Source: Sphingomonas sp. 8AM
GTDB lineage: Bacteria > Pseudomonadota > Alphaproteobacteria > Sphingomonadales > Sphingomonadaceae
Length of the DNA: 64,000 bases
Assembly: GCF_902506455.1 (NCBI RefSeq)
Contig: NZ_LR733844.1
Coordinates: 1,315,789 to 1,379,788, forward strand
Direction: 5' to 3'
The position numbers and the translations under genes were made by a program. The notes below the pieces were generated by a model, which made no database searches, was not told where the DNA came from, and saw only the letters and a program-made list of their open reading frames with translations. This document shows positions 52,556 to 62,545 of this stretch, one piece after another; the first letter of the stretch is position 1; the number at the start of each line of letters is the position of its first letter.

Positions 52556-52674
52556 GGCGGTCCTGCAATCGTGAGGGGGGTGAACGGAAGATCGGGATCG
52601 TGCGCGGGTTTGTCACGGGGCATGCGGAGCATTGATCCGCCGCGCACGTTTCGGCTGTACGAGGGAGACGCACG

Positions 52675-53433
52675 ATGGCGGGAGTCTGGATTGCCGGGTT
52701 CTGGGGGCTGGTCGGTGGATCGGCGCTGGTCCTCGGCGCGGCGATCGCCTGGTTCGCGACCCTGCCGCAGCGGCTGATCGCCTCGATCATGGCGATCGGC
52801 GCCGGCGTGCTCATCTCGGCAGTCGCCTTCGACCTGATGGACGAGGCGTTCCGGCAGGGCGGTTTCGACTCGACCGCGACCGGCTTCCTCGGCGGGGCGA
52901 TCGTCTACACGCTCGCCAATTTTCTCGTGTCCCGCCGCGGCGCCAAACACCGCAAGCGTTCGGGCTCCAACCCGAACGAACGCCAGCCCGATGCGCAGGC
53001 CGATTCCGGGGCGGCGATCGCGATCGGGGCGTTGCTCGACGGCATTCCGGAGTCGGTCGTGATCGGCGTCAGCCTGCTGAGCGGCGCCGGGGTCAGTGCG
53101 GTGACGGTCGCGGCGGTCTTTCTGTCGAACATCCCCGAGGGACTGTCGAGCGCGGCGGGCATGAAGTCATCCGGTCGCTCGGCCTTCTATGTCTTCGGCG
53201 TCTGGGGCGGGATCGCAGTGGCGTCGGCGCTGGCGGCGATGATCGGCAACGTCGCGCTGGCCGGGAGCAGCCCCGACCTGATCGCGGGCGTCACCGCGGT
53301 GGCCGCCGGGGCGATCCTCGCCATGCTGGTCGACACGATGATTCCCGAAGCGACCGAGGCGACGCACGATTTCTCGGGGCTGATCGCGGTGGTCGGGTTC
53401 CTGATCGCCTTCGTGCTGACGAAGAGCGGGTGA
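52675..53433 (+). CDS. ZIP family metal transporter
   Basis: 252 residues with eight hydrophobic segments. The two metal-site helices are seen as AIAIGALLDGIPESVVIGVS and VFLSNIPEGLSSAAGMKSSG, the conserved DGIPE/NIPEG pair of ZIP proteins. A variable loop (RRGAKHRKRSGSNPNERQPD) joins helices 3 and 4. It would move Zn2+ or another divalent metal across the inner membrane. The last bases overlap the GTG of the following small gene (GTGA). Confidence 0.88.
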   Translation: MAGVWIAGFWGLVGGSALVLGAAIAWFATLPQRLIASIMAIGAGVLISAVAFDLMDEAFRQGGFDSTATGFLGGAIVYTLANFLVSRRGAKHRKRSGSNPNERQPDAQADSGAAIAIGALLDGIPESVVIGVSLLSGAGVSAVTVAAVFLSNIPEGLSSAAGMKSSGRSAFYVFGVWGGIAVASALAAMIGNVALAGSSPDLIAGVTAVAAGAILAMLVDTMIPEATEATHDFSGLIAVVGFLIAFVLTKSG

Positions 53434-53765
53434 CCGCGTCCGACGCACCGCCGACGACGCCCGACGGCCGCTATATCGTCGTGCGCGGGCGGCTGTGGCG
53501 CACGAGCGACCCGTCGCTCGCGCCCGCTACCCGGCAAGCATTGGTCGACGAACTGATGGCGGCGCGGCGGGCGGTGCAGGCGGCGCAGCGCCGCCACGAC
53601 CCGGCGGCGCTCGGCGCGGCGCGCGCGCGGGTCGATGCGGCCAAGATCGGGCTCGGCGAGCGCGGCGCGGTCTGGTGGACCGACGGCACCCCGGACCTGA
53701 CCCGCCGGCTGGCGCGCAACACCTGCTATGCGGGCTGGTATGCGGGCGTGGCGGGGGGCGGGTGA
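53430..53765 (+). CDS. Conserved hypothetical protein coupled to ZIP transporter
   Basis: 111 residues from a GTG overlapping the transporter stop. It contains DGRYIVVRGRLWRTSDPSLA, a helical region (RQALVDELMAARRAVQAAQR) and RGAVWWTDGTPDLTRRLARN, with TCYAGWYAGV near the end. The pattern RGRLWRxxDPxL is one I know from short alphaproteobacterial proteins of unknown role. Cytoplasmic. No function assigned. Confidence 0.7.
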   Translation: MTASDAPPTTPDGRYIVVRGRLWRTSDPSLAPATRQALVDELMAARRAVQAAQRRHDPAALGAARARVDAAKIGLGERGAVWWTDGTPDLTRRLARNTCYAGWYAGVAGGG

Positions 53766-53835
53766 CCGAAAACCGGCCCGCCGCATTGATACGCTCTGTT
53801 CCCCGTGCGTTAGGCAGTCAGAAGAAGGAGCCGCC

Positions 53836-54927
<1,092 letters not shown>

Positions 54928-55009
54928 CGGCTGATCGTTTCGACGAAAGCCGCGCGCGCACGCCCCGCATGGGAAGTCGCGATCGCGCGTGGCCGACCCC
55001 GCCCGATCG

Positions 55010-55258
55010 TCACCCTTGCGCGAGATAGCGTTCGAGTTCGTCGCTGCCGCCGATCCGCGCGCCGTCGATGAACACCTGCGGCGTGGTGGCGACCCCCTGC
55101 CCGGCCTTGAACGCATCGACCGCATCGCGCGATTCAAGCAGGCGATCGTCGATCCGGTATCCCGCCTGTTCCAGCAGCTGCCGTGCGCGGACTCCGAACG
55201 GGCACGTATGATCGGGCAACACCATCCGGTACAGCGTCGCGGTCTTCGTCTCTGCCAT
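55010..55258 (-). CDS. Glutaredoxin-like protein with CPFG active site
   Basis: 82 residues with a thioredoxin fold. The active site lies in MVLPDHTCPFGVRARQLLEQ, with a single Cys as CPFG instead of the CPYC of class I glutaredoxins. The cis-Pro motif is TTPQVFIDGARIGGSDEL with the GGSD glutathione-binding turn. It should work by a monothiol mechanism. The ATG at 55258 has AGAGG upstream. Confidence 0.87.
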   Translation of the reverse strand: MAETKTATLYRMVLPDHTCPFGVRARQLLEQAGYRIDDRLLESRDAVDAFKAGQGVATTPQVFIDGARIGGSDELERYLAQG

Positions 55259-55413
55259 CGAACCTCTCCACGGGCGGACCTGCCCGTCCCGCCAGAGCGA
55301 CCGGCGCGGCGGGACGTTCCGGATCGTGACCGCACCCCAGCCGCACCGGATCAATTTCTTAACATGCTCGCCGCTAAGGACTTTCCGGTTCAATATTCGA
55401 GCACGAGACGCCG

Positions 55414-55926
55414 ATGCTGAAAACCCTGTTGGAAGAGCGGAAGCGATCGCGCGCGGTGCGGGACCTCAAGGTCGTCGGCTCGGCGGCGGAGCCGGTCTTC
55501 GATCGCTTCGTCGCCGCCGCGGCTGCGGCGTTCAATGCGCCGGTCGCGCTGATTTCGCTGATCCACGGGGAGGAACAGTGGTTCAAGGCCGCCCACGGAC
55601 TGGTGATCGACTGCATCCCGCGCGCCGACGGTTTCTGCGGCCATGCACTGGACTGCCCCGATGTGCTCGAGGTGCTGGATCCGTGCGCCGATCCGCGCTT
55701 CGCGCAGCTGCCGAACGTCGTCGGCGACCCCTATGTGCGCTATTACATCGGCGCGCGGCTGCAGCGCACCGACGGGACGAGCGTGGGGGCGCTGTGCGTT
55801 GTCGACACCCGCGCCCGCACCGCGGCGTCTGCCGACCAGAAGGCGTATCTGTCGAGCCTGGCGCGGCAGGTGACCCGTGCGCTGGAGGACCGGATGGAGC
55901 GCCGGATCCCGGAGGCGGCGCGATGA
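55414..55926 (+). CDS. GAF domain protein coupled to c-di-GMP enzyme
   Basis: 170 residues made of one GAF domain (DRFVAAAAAAFNAPVALISL, EEQWFKAAHGLVIDCIPRAD, FCGHALDCPDVLEVLDPCAD, VGDPYVRYYIGARLQRTDG, VGALCVVDTRART). Several cysteines are present, but no chromophore-binding pattern can be assigned. It has no output domain of its own. Its stop overlaps the ATG of the MHYT-GGDEF-EAL gene (ATGA), so it is likely a sensor partner acting in trans on that enzyme. Confidence 0.88.
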   Translation: MLKTLLEERKRSRAVRDLKVVGSAAEPVFDRFVAAAAAAFNAPVALISLIHGEEQWFKAAHGLVIDCIPRADGFCGHALDCPDVLEVLDPCADPRFAQLPNVVGDPYVRYYIGARLQRTDGTSVGALCVVDTRARTAASADQKAYLSSLARQVTRALEDRMERRIPEAAR

Positions 55927-57977
55927 TGCGTGTCGCCTTGTGCATCGCGCGCGAGCACGACCTGCGGCTGGTCGCGCTGGCGCTGCTGGTGTGCCTGATC
56001 GGCTCCGCGGCGTCGGTGCAGCTGTTCAGCCGCGTCCGCGCGTCGGCGGGCGCCAGCCGCGCCGGCTGGGTGATCCTTGCGGCGGTCAGCGCCGGTACGA
56101 TGGTCTGGGCGACGCACTTCGTCGCAATGATGGCATTCCGTACCTCCGCGCCGGTGGTGCTCGATCCGCTGACGACGCTGGCCTCGCTGCTGGCGGTGAT
56201 GGGACTCGCCGGCCCCGGGCTCGCGATCGCCGCGCGGCCCGGCCGGTGGTGTGGCGCCATCGGCGGTGCGGTGATCGGCGCGGGCGTCGCGGTCATGCAT
56301 TATGTCGGGATGGCCGCGTACCGGGTAGACGGGATCGTCACCTGGGACTGGCGCTACGTCGCCGCCTCCGTCGTCCTGTCCTGCGCGCTGACCGCGGGAG
56401 CGTTCCACCGCCTCACCTCGTCGGCGCGCGCCGCCGGCGTCCACGCGGTCGCGCTGCTCAGCCTCGCGGTCGCCACGCTGCACTTCACCGGAATGGCGGC
56501 GATGCAGATCACGGTGCTGCGGCTGGGCGACGGCCTGTCCAACCTGACGATGGGCGCGCTGGCGGTCACCACCACCGTCGCGACCTGCATCATCGTCGGC
56601 TGCGCAGCGATCAGCGCGCTGATCGACGGCCATACCCAGAGTGAGTCCTACCGTCGGCTGCGGCAGATGGCGATGCACGACGGGCTGACCGATCTGCCCA
56701 ACCGCACCAGCTTCATCGCCGAACTGGAGCAGCGCTTCCTCATCCATGGCGGCTATGCGTGCATGGCGGTGGTGATGCTGGACCTGTCGCGGTTCAAGGT
56801 CGTCAACGACACCTATGGCCATCAGGCCGGCGACCAGTTGCTCGTTGCGCTCGCCGCGCGGCTCGCGGCCCAGCTCGAACCCGGCGAGCTGATCGCGCGA
56901 CTGGGCGGCGACGAGTTCGCGGCGGTCGTGTCCTACGACGATGCCGACGATCTCGCGCGGTTCCTCGACCGCGTCCGGACCGCGTTCGACGCGCCGTTCG
57001 TCTTCGAGCGGTTCACCGCCTCGATCGGCGCGAACATCGGCGTCGCGCTGGCGGTTCACGACGGGTTCGACGCCGACGCGCTGCTCGCCAAGGCCGATCT
57101 GGCGATGTACCGGGCGAAATCGGCGCATTCCACCAAGCCGTGCTTCTACGACGCGCAGATGGACGACGCCGTGCGCGAGCGACGCGAGCTGGTCGCCGAT
57201 CTGCGCAAGGCGCTGGATGGCGCGGCGTTCGAGCTGCATTATCAGGTGCAGGCGGCAATCCCGTCGGGCGAGATCACCGGCTATGAGGCGCTGATCCGCT
57301 GGCCGCACCAGACACGGGGCATGGTGCCCCCGGCGTTGTTCATCCCGCTGGCCGAGAAAAGCGGTGACATCGTGCCGCTGAGCATCTGGATCCTGCGCCA
57401 GGCCTGTTTTGAAGCCGCCTTGTGGCCGAACCGTTATCCGGTCGCCGTCAACCTGTCGCCCGTGCATCTCGCCGATCCGCGACTGATCGAAACGGTGCGC
57501 GCCGCGCTCGCCGATAGCGGGCTTCCCCCGGAACGCCTGTCGCTCGAGCTGACCGAAAGCGCGATCATCCACGACCGCCGCTTCGCGCTCGCACAGCTCA
57601 AGGCGCTGAAGGAAATGGGGATTGGCATCGCGCTCGATGATTTCGGCGTCGGCTATTCCTCGCTCGACGTCCTGCGGTCCTTTCCCTTCGACCGCATCAA
57701 GCTCGACGCGTCGTTCGTCGCCGAGATCGAGCATGACGATCAGGCGGTCTCGATCCTGCGCTCGGTCGCAGCACTCGGCGTGACGCTGAACATGCCGGTG
57801 CTCGCCGAGGGCGTCGAGGAGGCGGCGCAACTGGCGATCGTCATGCGCGAGGGATGTTCGGCGATCCAGGGCTATCTGATCGGCAAGCCATCCCGCGCGC
57901 TCGCCGATCCCGCGCAGGTGCGCCGCACGATGTCGCTCAAACCGCGGGAGATCGTCGCCGGTGCCGGGGGCGGCTGA
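55923..57977 (+). CDS. MHYT-GGDEF-EAL membrane c-di-GMP enzyme
   Basis: 684 residues. The N-terminal seven-helix MHYT domain (to about 240) shows its three motifs: TMVWATHFVAMMAF, VAVMHYVGMAAY and ATLHFTGMAAMQ, proposed to bind copper and sense a gas such as O2, CO or NO. The GGDEF domain has LTDLPNRTSFIAEL and LIARLGGDEFAAVV. The EAL domain has ITGYEALIRWPHQ, VAVNLSPVHLA, LSLELTESAII, IALDDFGVGYSSL, DRIKLDASFV and VLAEGVEE, so both catalytic sites look intact. It could make or degrade c-di-GMP at the inner membrane. The ATG at 55923 overlaps the GAF gene stop. Confidence 0.94.
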   Translation: MMRVALCIAREHDLRLVALALLVCLIGSAASVQLFSRVRASAGASRAGWVILAAVSAGTMVWATHFVAMMAFRTSAPVVLDPLTTLASLLAVMGLAGPGLAIAARPGRWCGAIGGAVIGAGVAVMHYVGMAAYRVDGIVTWDWRYVAASVVLSCALTAGAFHRLTSSARAAGVHAVALLSLAVATLHFTGMAAMQITVLRLGDGLSNLTMGALAVTTTVATCIIVGCAAISALIDGHTQSESYRRLRQMAMHDGLTDLPNRTSFIAELEQRFLIHGGYACMAVVMLDLSRFKVVNDTYGHQAGDQLLVALAARLAAQLEPGELIARLGGDEFAAVVSYDDADDLARFLDRVRTAFDAPFVFERFTASIGANIGVALAVHDGFDADALLAKADLAMYRAKSAHSTKPCFYDAQMDDAVRERRELVADLRKALDGAAFELHYQVQAAIPSGEITGYEALIRWPHQTRGMVPPALFIPLAEKSGDIVPLSIWILRQACFEAALWPNRYPVAVNLSPVHLADPRLIETVRAALADSGLPPERLSLELTESAIIHDRRFALAQLKALKEMGIGIALDDFGVGYSSLDVLRSFPFDRIKLDASFVAEIEHDDQAVSILRSVAALGVTLNMPVLAEGVEEAAQLAIVMREGCSAIQGYLIGKPSRALADPAQVRRTMSLKPREIVAGAGGG

Positions 57978-58004
57978 TCCGCCCGCCCCCGTCCCGGCCG
58001 GCGC

Positions 58005-58730
58005 TTACATGTCCGCCGCGGTCGGCCGGACGATCACCTCGTTGATGTCGACGCCGGCGGGCTGTTCCAGCGCGTAGCGGACCGCGCGCGCGATCGCATC
58101 GGGGGTCAGCGCCTTCTTCCGCCACCCGGTCAGCGCGGTCGCGACCGCGGGATCGGTGATGTCGTGGCCGAGTTCGGTGGCGACGACGCCCGGCGAGATC
58201 AGCGTCGCGCGGATCTCGTCATGCTCCTGCCGCAAGCCCTCGGTAATGGCGCGCACGGCATGTTTGGTGCCGCAGTAGACGGCGGCGGTCGGCACCACGA
58301 TGTGCGCCGCGACCGAGGCGACGTTGACGATGTGCCCGTCACCGCGCGCAACGAACCGCGGCAGCACCGCGGCGATACCGTTGAGGACGCCGTGGATATT
58401 GACGTCGATCATCCGCTTCCATTCCTCGCGCTTCAGCGCGGCGAGCGGCGAAAGCGGCATGACACCGGCGTTGTTGACCAGCACGTCGATGCGGCCGAAC
58501 CGCGCCTCGGCGGCGTCCGCGAACGCCGCGACATCCGCCCCGTCGGTGACGTCGAGTTCGCGCCACGCGACCGCGTCGCCAAGCTCTTCGGCCAGCGCCT
58601 GCAGCCGCGCGCCGCGACGCGCGCCGATGAAGAGCCGTGCCCCGGCCGCCGCGAGTTCGCGCACCGTCGCCGCGCCGATCCCGCTCGACGCGCCGGTAAC
58701 GAGGACGACCTTGTCGATGCTTCCTGCCAT
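58005..58730 (-). CDS. Short-chain dehydrogenase/reductase
   Basis: 241 residues of classical SDR. Cofactor motif VVLVTGASSGIGAATVREL, NNAG in RIDVLVNNAGVMPL, catalytic Ser in IVNVASVAAHIV and YxxxK in AAVYCGTKHAVRAIT. The acidic-or-basic residue after the first strand (ARRG) suggests NADP preference. Substrate unknown. It is divergent from an AraC-type regulator, a common pairing in which the regulator controls the dehydrogenase. Confidence 0.92.
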   Translation of the reverse strand: MAGSIDKVVLVTGASSGIGAATVRELAAAGARLFIGARRGARLQALAEELGDAVAWRELDVTDGADVAAFADAAEARFGRIDVLVNNAGVMPLSPLAALKREEWKRMIDVNIHGVLNGIAAVLPRFVARGDGHIVNVASVAAHIVVPTAAVYCGTKHAVRAITEGLRQEHDEIRATLISPGVVATELGHDITDPAVATALTGWRKKALTPDAIARAVRYALEQPAGVDINEVIVRPTAADM

Positions 58731-58866
58731 GATGATTTCCTCTGCTTCGGGTGACGGTCCGCAAATGGTGGCGCCGGGCGGCGGAGCGGTAGCGCGATCG
58801 TCCGAACGCCTTGCCCGATCCTCCAGAACCGGCGCTGTTCGCTTGCACGCGCAACGCGAACGAGGA

Positions 58867-59775
58867 ATGACGATCGCCATGGAACGGATCAGCGAACTGG
58901 CCGCGATCATCGATCGCCACGTAGAGGGAACCGGGATCTGTGCGACGGCGATGCCGCACGTGTCGTTGATCCGTGCCGACCACCCGAGCACGCCGACACC
59001 GGCGGTCTACGAGGCGTCGCTTTGCCTGATCGCCCAGGGATCGAAGCGCGTCTCGCTCGGCGGCGAGAGCCTCGTCTACGACGCCGCGCATTACCTCATC
59101 GTGTCGGTCGACCTGCCGCTGGTCGGTCATGTGACCGAGGCGTGTCCCGAACGCCCCTATCTGTGCTGCAAGATCGATCTCGATCCCGCGCTGCTCGCCG
59201 ATCTGATCGTCGCCGAGGGTGGCGCGGTGCCGCGTACCGACCTGCCGGTGCTGGGCGTCTACCCCGGCGACCCGCATCTGATCGACGCCGCCTGCCGGCT
59301 GGTCGGACTGCTCGACCAGCCCGATGCGATCCGCGCGCTGGCGCCGCTGATCGAGCGCGAGATCCTGTACCGGCTGCTCACGGGACCGCACGGGCCGATG
59401 CTCCGCCACGTCGCGACCGCGGGCAGCCACCTCCATCAGGTCAGCCGCGCGATCGCCGCGATCCGCCGCCGCTTCGATGCACCGATCCGCATCGACGAGG
59501 TCGCCGCCGAAGCGGGCATGAGCCCGTCGTCGCTGCACGCGCATTTCAAGGCGATCACGCGCATGACACCGCTCGAATATCAGAAGCAGCTGCGTCTGCA
59601 GGAAGCGCGGCGCCTGATGCTCGCCGGCGGCGCCAGCGCGGGCACCGCCGGGTTTACGGTCGGCTATGAGAGTTCGTCGCAGTTCAGCCGCGAATATCGC
59701 CGCCTGTTCGGCGCCCCGCCCCGTCAGGACATCGAGCGGCTGCAATCCGCCGTGGCGCCGGCGCTGGCGCTCTAG
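58867..59775 (+). CDS. AraC family transcriptional regulator
   Basis: 302 residues. An N-terminal AraC_N-type cupin domain (VSLIRADHPSTPTPAVYEAS, LCLIAQGSKRVSLGGESLVY, YLIVSVDLPLVGHVTEA) is followed by the two C-terminal helix-turn-helix motifs (IRIDEVAAEAGMSPSSLHAH, RLMLAGGASAGTAGFTVGYE, SSQFSREYRRLFGAPPRQD). An ATG at 58879 may be the true start, since GAGGA is too close to the first. It faces away from the SDR gene across 136 bases and probably activates it. Confidence 0.9.
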   Translation: MTIAMERISELAAIIDRHVEGTGICATAMPHVSLIRADHPSTPTPAVYEASLCLIAQGSKRVSLGGESLVYDAAHYLIVSVDLPLVGHVTEACPERPYLCCKIDLDPALLADLIVAEGGAVPRTDLPVLGVYPGDPHLIDAACRLVGLLDQPDAIRALAPLIEREILYRLLTGPHGPMLRHVATAGSHLHQVSRAIAAIRRRFDAPIRIDEVAAEAGMSPSSLHAHFKAITRMTPLEYQKQLRLQEARRLMLAGGASAGTAGFTVGYESSSQFSREYRRLFGAPPRQDIERLQSAVAPALAL

Positions 59776-59791
59776 CCGCGCTTCCGCTCCG

Positions 59792-61441
59792 TCAACCGAG
59801 CAGGATGCGGCGCGCCGGCCCTTCCGGATCGTCGACCATCCGGCTGTTGACGTCGAAGACCATCGTCTGACAGCGGACCGGGTCGCTCGGCGCCCAGGCC
59901 AGCGACGGCTGGCCCGGGTTGCCCGTCCGCGCGAAGCTCGCCCACGCCGTCGCCATCGTCCGGCCGAGCCGCTGCGCGTCCGCGCCGTTGCCCGTGCCCT
60001 GCGCACAACGCGCGACATTGTCGAAGCAGAACGCGAGGTCGGCGGTGTGCCATGCCCCCGCCACCCCGCCGAGTTGCGGCGACTGGAACTGGAACAGATA
60101 CTGGTAGACCGGCGCCCCGCCCTGCGCATGCTTCAGCCGCACCATGTCCTGCACGCGGTTGCGGTTCGCCAGCCCCTGCACGCCATAGGCGAGCGTGCGG
60201 ACGCTTTTCTCCGGATGGGCCACCTTCATGGCGGCGATCAGCCGGTCGGCCTTGGCAGCCCCCATCTGCTTCGTCAGGTCGGCGCGCCATTGCGGCTCCG
60301 GCGGGTTATAGCCCCAGCGCATCCCCTCCTCGCTGGTGTTGCCGACCATGAACGGCACGTCGCGCGACACCGCCGGCGCGACCTCGGAAAAGGAGCGCAC
60401 GTCGATGACGCGACCGTCGAGGGTCGGGTTCCAGCCGACCCGCGGCGTCATCGCCGGGCCCATCGGACCACGCGGGCCGTTGATCTCGTCCGCCAGCGCG
60501 TTGCCGGCCTCGAACAACGGCTTCCAGTCGATCTTCTGAAGCGCGGCGATGTCGGTGCTGCCGATCCCGAGCCGCTGCAGCAGCCGTTTGGCGAAATCGC
60601 GCGACTGTTCGGCGTCGGGTAGCGCCCCGCCCCCGCCCGACTGTGCCGCGGCGCGGTGGATCAGCCCCTTGCCGCTCCGCATGCCGAGCAGCGTGGTCAC
60701 CTTCGATCCGCCGCCCGACTGGCCATAGATCATCACCTTGTCTGGATCCCCGCCGAACCGCCCGATATTCTCCTGCACCCAGCGCAGCGCGGCGGTACAG
60801 TCGGTCATGCTGACGTTGACCGACTCCTCATAGGCAGCCCCGCCGACATCCCGCAGATCGAGGAAGCCGAGCACGTTCAGCCGGTGGTTGAGCGAGACCT
60901 GCACGACATCGTGATGCCGCGCCATCTGCGCGCCATCGTGCGAGGCGAGTTCATAGGACGAGCCGAAGCTGAACCCGCCGCCGTGGAAATAGACCATCAC
61001 CGGCCGGTTGCCCGACAGCGACGGCGTCCAGATGTTGAGCCGCAACATGTCCTCGCCGGGAAAGCCGTCGGTCCATTGTTGCAGGAACGTATGCTCGACG
61101 GCGCGGAAGTCGTGGAGCGTCTGTGGGCAATTGGGGCCGAAGGACAAGGCGTGGAAGTCCTCGGTCCAGCGGCGTGGCGGTTTGGCGGGGAGCCAGCGGT
61201 TCTCGCCGCCGGTGTCGGCGCCATAAGGGATGCCCTTGAACGTATAGACGCCGTCATCGAGATAGCCGCGCACCGGGCCGTATTGCGTGCGCGCCGTCGC
61301 GTCGCGAGGCGTCGAACAGGTCCCGCGCGCCGTGGCACGCCCGTTCACTTCCGCGGCGCGGGCAGCCGGGATCATGAACCCCGCCGCACCGGCCAGCGGC
61401 GCGATGAGTGCGTGGCGGCGGTCGATCGATGGACCCGGCAT
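59792..61441 (-). CDS. Exported carboxylesterase type B
   Basis: 549 residues. The N-terminus (DRRHALIAPLAGAAGFMIPA, then ARA) resembles a signal peptide with an RR pair, possibly Tat. The alpha/beta-hydrolase has the oxyanion loop VYFHGGGFSFGSSY (residues 151-164), nucleophile elbow MIYGQSGGGSKV (S242) and a later GAWHTADLAFCFDN with the catalytic His. An acidic residue is expected in MVGNTSEEGMRWG. These para-nitrobenzyl-esterase-like enzymes hydrolyse esters; the substrate is unknown. It is divergent from the alpha/beta hydrolase gene to its right. Confidence 0.92.
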   Translation of the reverse strand: MPGPSIDRRHALIAPLAGAAGFMIPAARAAEVNGRATARGTCSTPRDATARTQYGPVRGYLDDGVYTFKGIPYGADTGGENRWLPAKPPRRWTEDFHALSFGPNCPQTLHDFRAVEHTFLQQWTDGFPGEDMLRLNIWTPSLSGNRPVMVYFHGGGFSFGSSYELASHDGAQMARHHDVVQVSLNHRLNVLGFLDLRDVGGAAYEESVNVSMTDCTAALRWVQENIGRFGGDPDKVMIYGQSGGGSKVTTLLGMRSGKGLIHRAAAQSGGGGALPDAEQSRDFAKRLLQRLGIGSTDIAALQKIDWKPLFEAGNALADEINGPRGPMGPAMTPRVGWNPTLDGRVIDVRSFSEVAPAVSRDVPFMVGNTSEEGMRWGYNPPEPQWRADLTKQMGAAKADRLIAAMKVAHPEKSVRTLAYGVQGLANRNRVQDMVRLKHAQGGAPVYQYLFQFQSPQLGGVAGAWHTADLAFCFDNVARCAQGTGNGADAQRLGRTMATAWASFARTGNPGQPSLAWAPSDPVRCQTMVFDVNSRMVDDPEGPARRILLG

Positions 61442-61570
61442 GACGTGAACTCCCTCTCCTGCGCCGCATCGCGGTCGCTGCCACGATGGTAGTGCAACCG
61501 CCGAAGAATCCTATAGGATATTTGGGTCAGGCGCTTGTCACTGACATCGTCGTCGAAGGAGAGGATTGCC

Positions 61571-62464
61571 GTGTTGATCGCCCTGTTGCTCGGTCTGGCG
61601 CTGCTGACCCCGGTACCGTCACCCCCCGCCCCCCGTCCGGCGACCGAGACGGGCACCGGCGCCTATCCCGCAATCTATGAGGAGCGCGCGGACCTGCCCG
61701 ACCATGTCGTGTACCGGCCACGCGATCTGGCGGCGGTCAGGTCCGGCACGCTCGGCATCTACGTCTTCGGCAATGGCGGATGCGGCGCGGACGGCACGGC
61801 GTCGCGCAATCACCTGCTCGAGATCGCCTCGCACGGCTATCTCGTCATCGCCTCGGGCACGATCCCGCGTCCCGCGGGGGATGCGCGGGGTGCATCCCCG
61901 TCGGGCAAGCTCGCCGCCGCCACGCCGACGCGCGCACTGACCGACGCGATCGACTGGGCGCAGCGCGAGAATGGCCGCGCCGGCAGCCCCTTTCGCGGCC
62001 GGATCGACCCCGGAGCGGTCGCAACCTCGGGATGGAGCTGCGGCGGGTTGCAGGCGCTGACCGCGGCACAGGACCCGCGCGTGCGCACCGCCGTCATCAT
62101 GAACAGCGGCTTCTTCCCGGACGGCGCGAACCCGATCGCGGGGGTGGTGTCGGACAAGGCGCTGCTCACCGGCCTGCACGGCTCGGTACTCTACGTGCTC
62201 GGCGGCCCGACCGACATCGCCGCGGCGAACGGTACCGACGATTTCCGGCGCCTCGGCCACCTGCCCGCCGCGCTGGTCAACATCCCCGTCGGCCACGGCG
62301 GCACCTATATGCAACCGCACGGCGGCGTGGCGGCGGAGGTCGTCACCGCCTGGCTGGACTGGCGATTGAAGCAAGACGCGCGCGCCGCGGCGCGCTTCAC
62401 CGGGCCGGGGTGCGGGTTCTGCGGCGACAGGCGGCTGACGCTGGAGCGCAAGGGCTTCGACTGA
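61571..62464 (+). CDS. Exported alpha/beta-hydrolase-fold protein
   Basis: 297 residues. An N-terminal hydrophobic segment (LIALLLGLALLTPVPSPPAP) is a signal peptide or anchor. The fold is read from LGIYVFGNGGCGADGTASRN, YLVIASGTIPRPAGDA, the nucleophile elbow in VATSGWSCGGLQAL (GWSCG), AVIMNSGFFP, VLYVLGGPTDIA and VNIPVGHGGTYMQP with a likely catalytic His. It resembles the chlorophyllase/PET-hydrolase-like group of alpha/beta hydrolases, but the substrate is not known. The GTG at 61571 has AAGGAGAGGA upstream; a TTG at 61535 is a weaker alternative. Confidence 0.85.
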   Translation: MLIALLLGLALLTPVPSPPAPRPATETGTGAYPAIYEERADLPDHVVYRPRDLAAVRSGTLGIYVFGNGGCGADGTASRNHLLEIASHGYLVIASGTIPRPAGDARGASPSGKLAAATPTRALTDAIDWAQRENGRAGSPFRGRIDPGAVATSGWSCGGLQALTAAQDPRVRTAVIMNSGFFPDGANPIAGVVSDKALLTGLHGSVLYVLGGPTDIAAANGTDDFRRLGHLPAALVNIPVGHGGTYMQPHGGVAAEVVTAWLDWRLKQDARAAARFTGPGCGFCGDRRLTLERKGFD

Positions 62465-62545
62465 ACAGGGGGAAGCGAAAAGCCGCCCGCTCGTTGAGCG
62501 TCCATGGAAAGGCCCCGGCCTCCCCTAGCGACGGATACCAAGACG

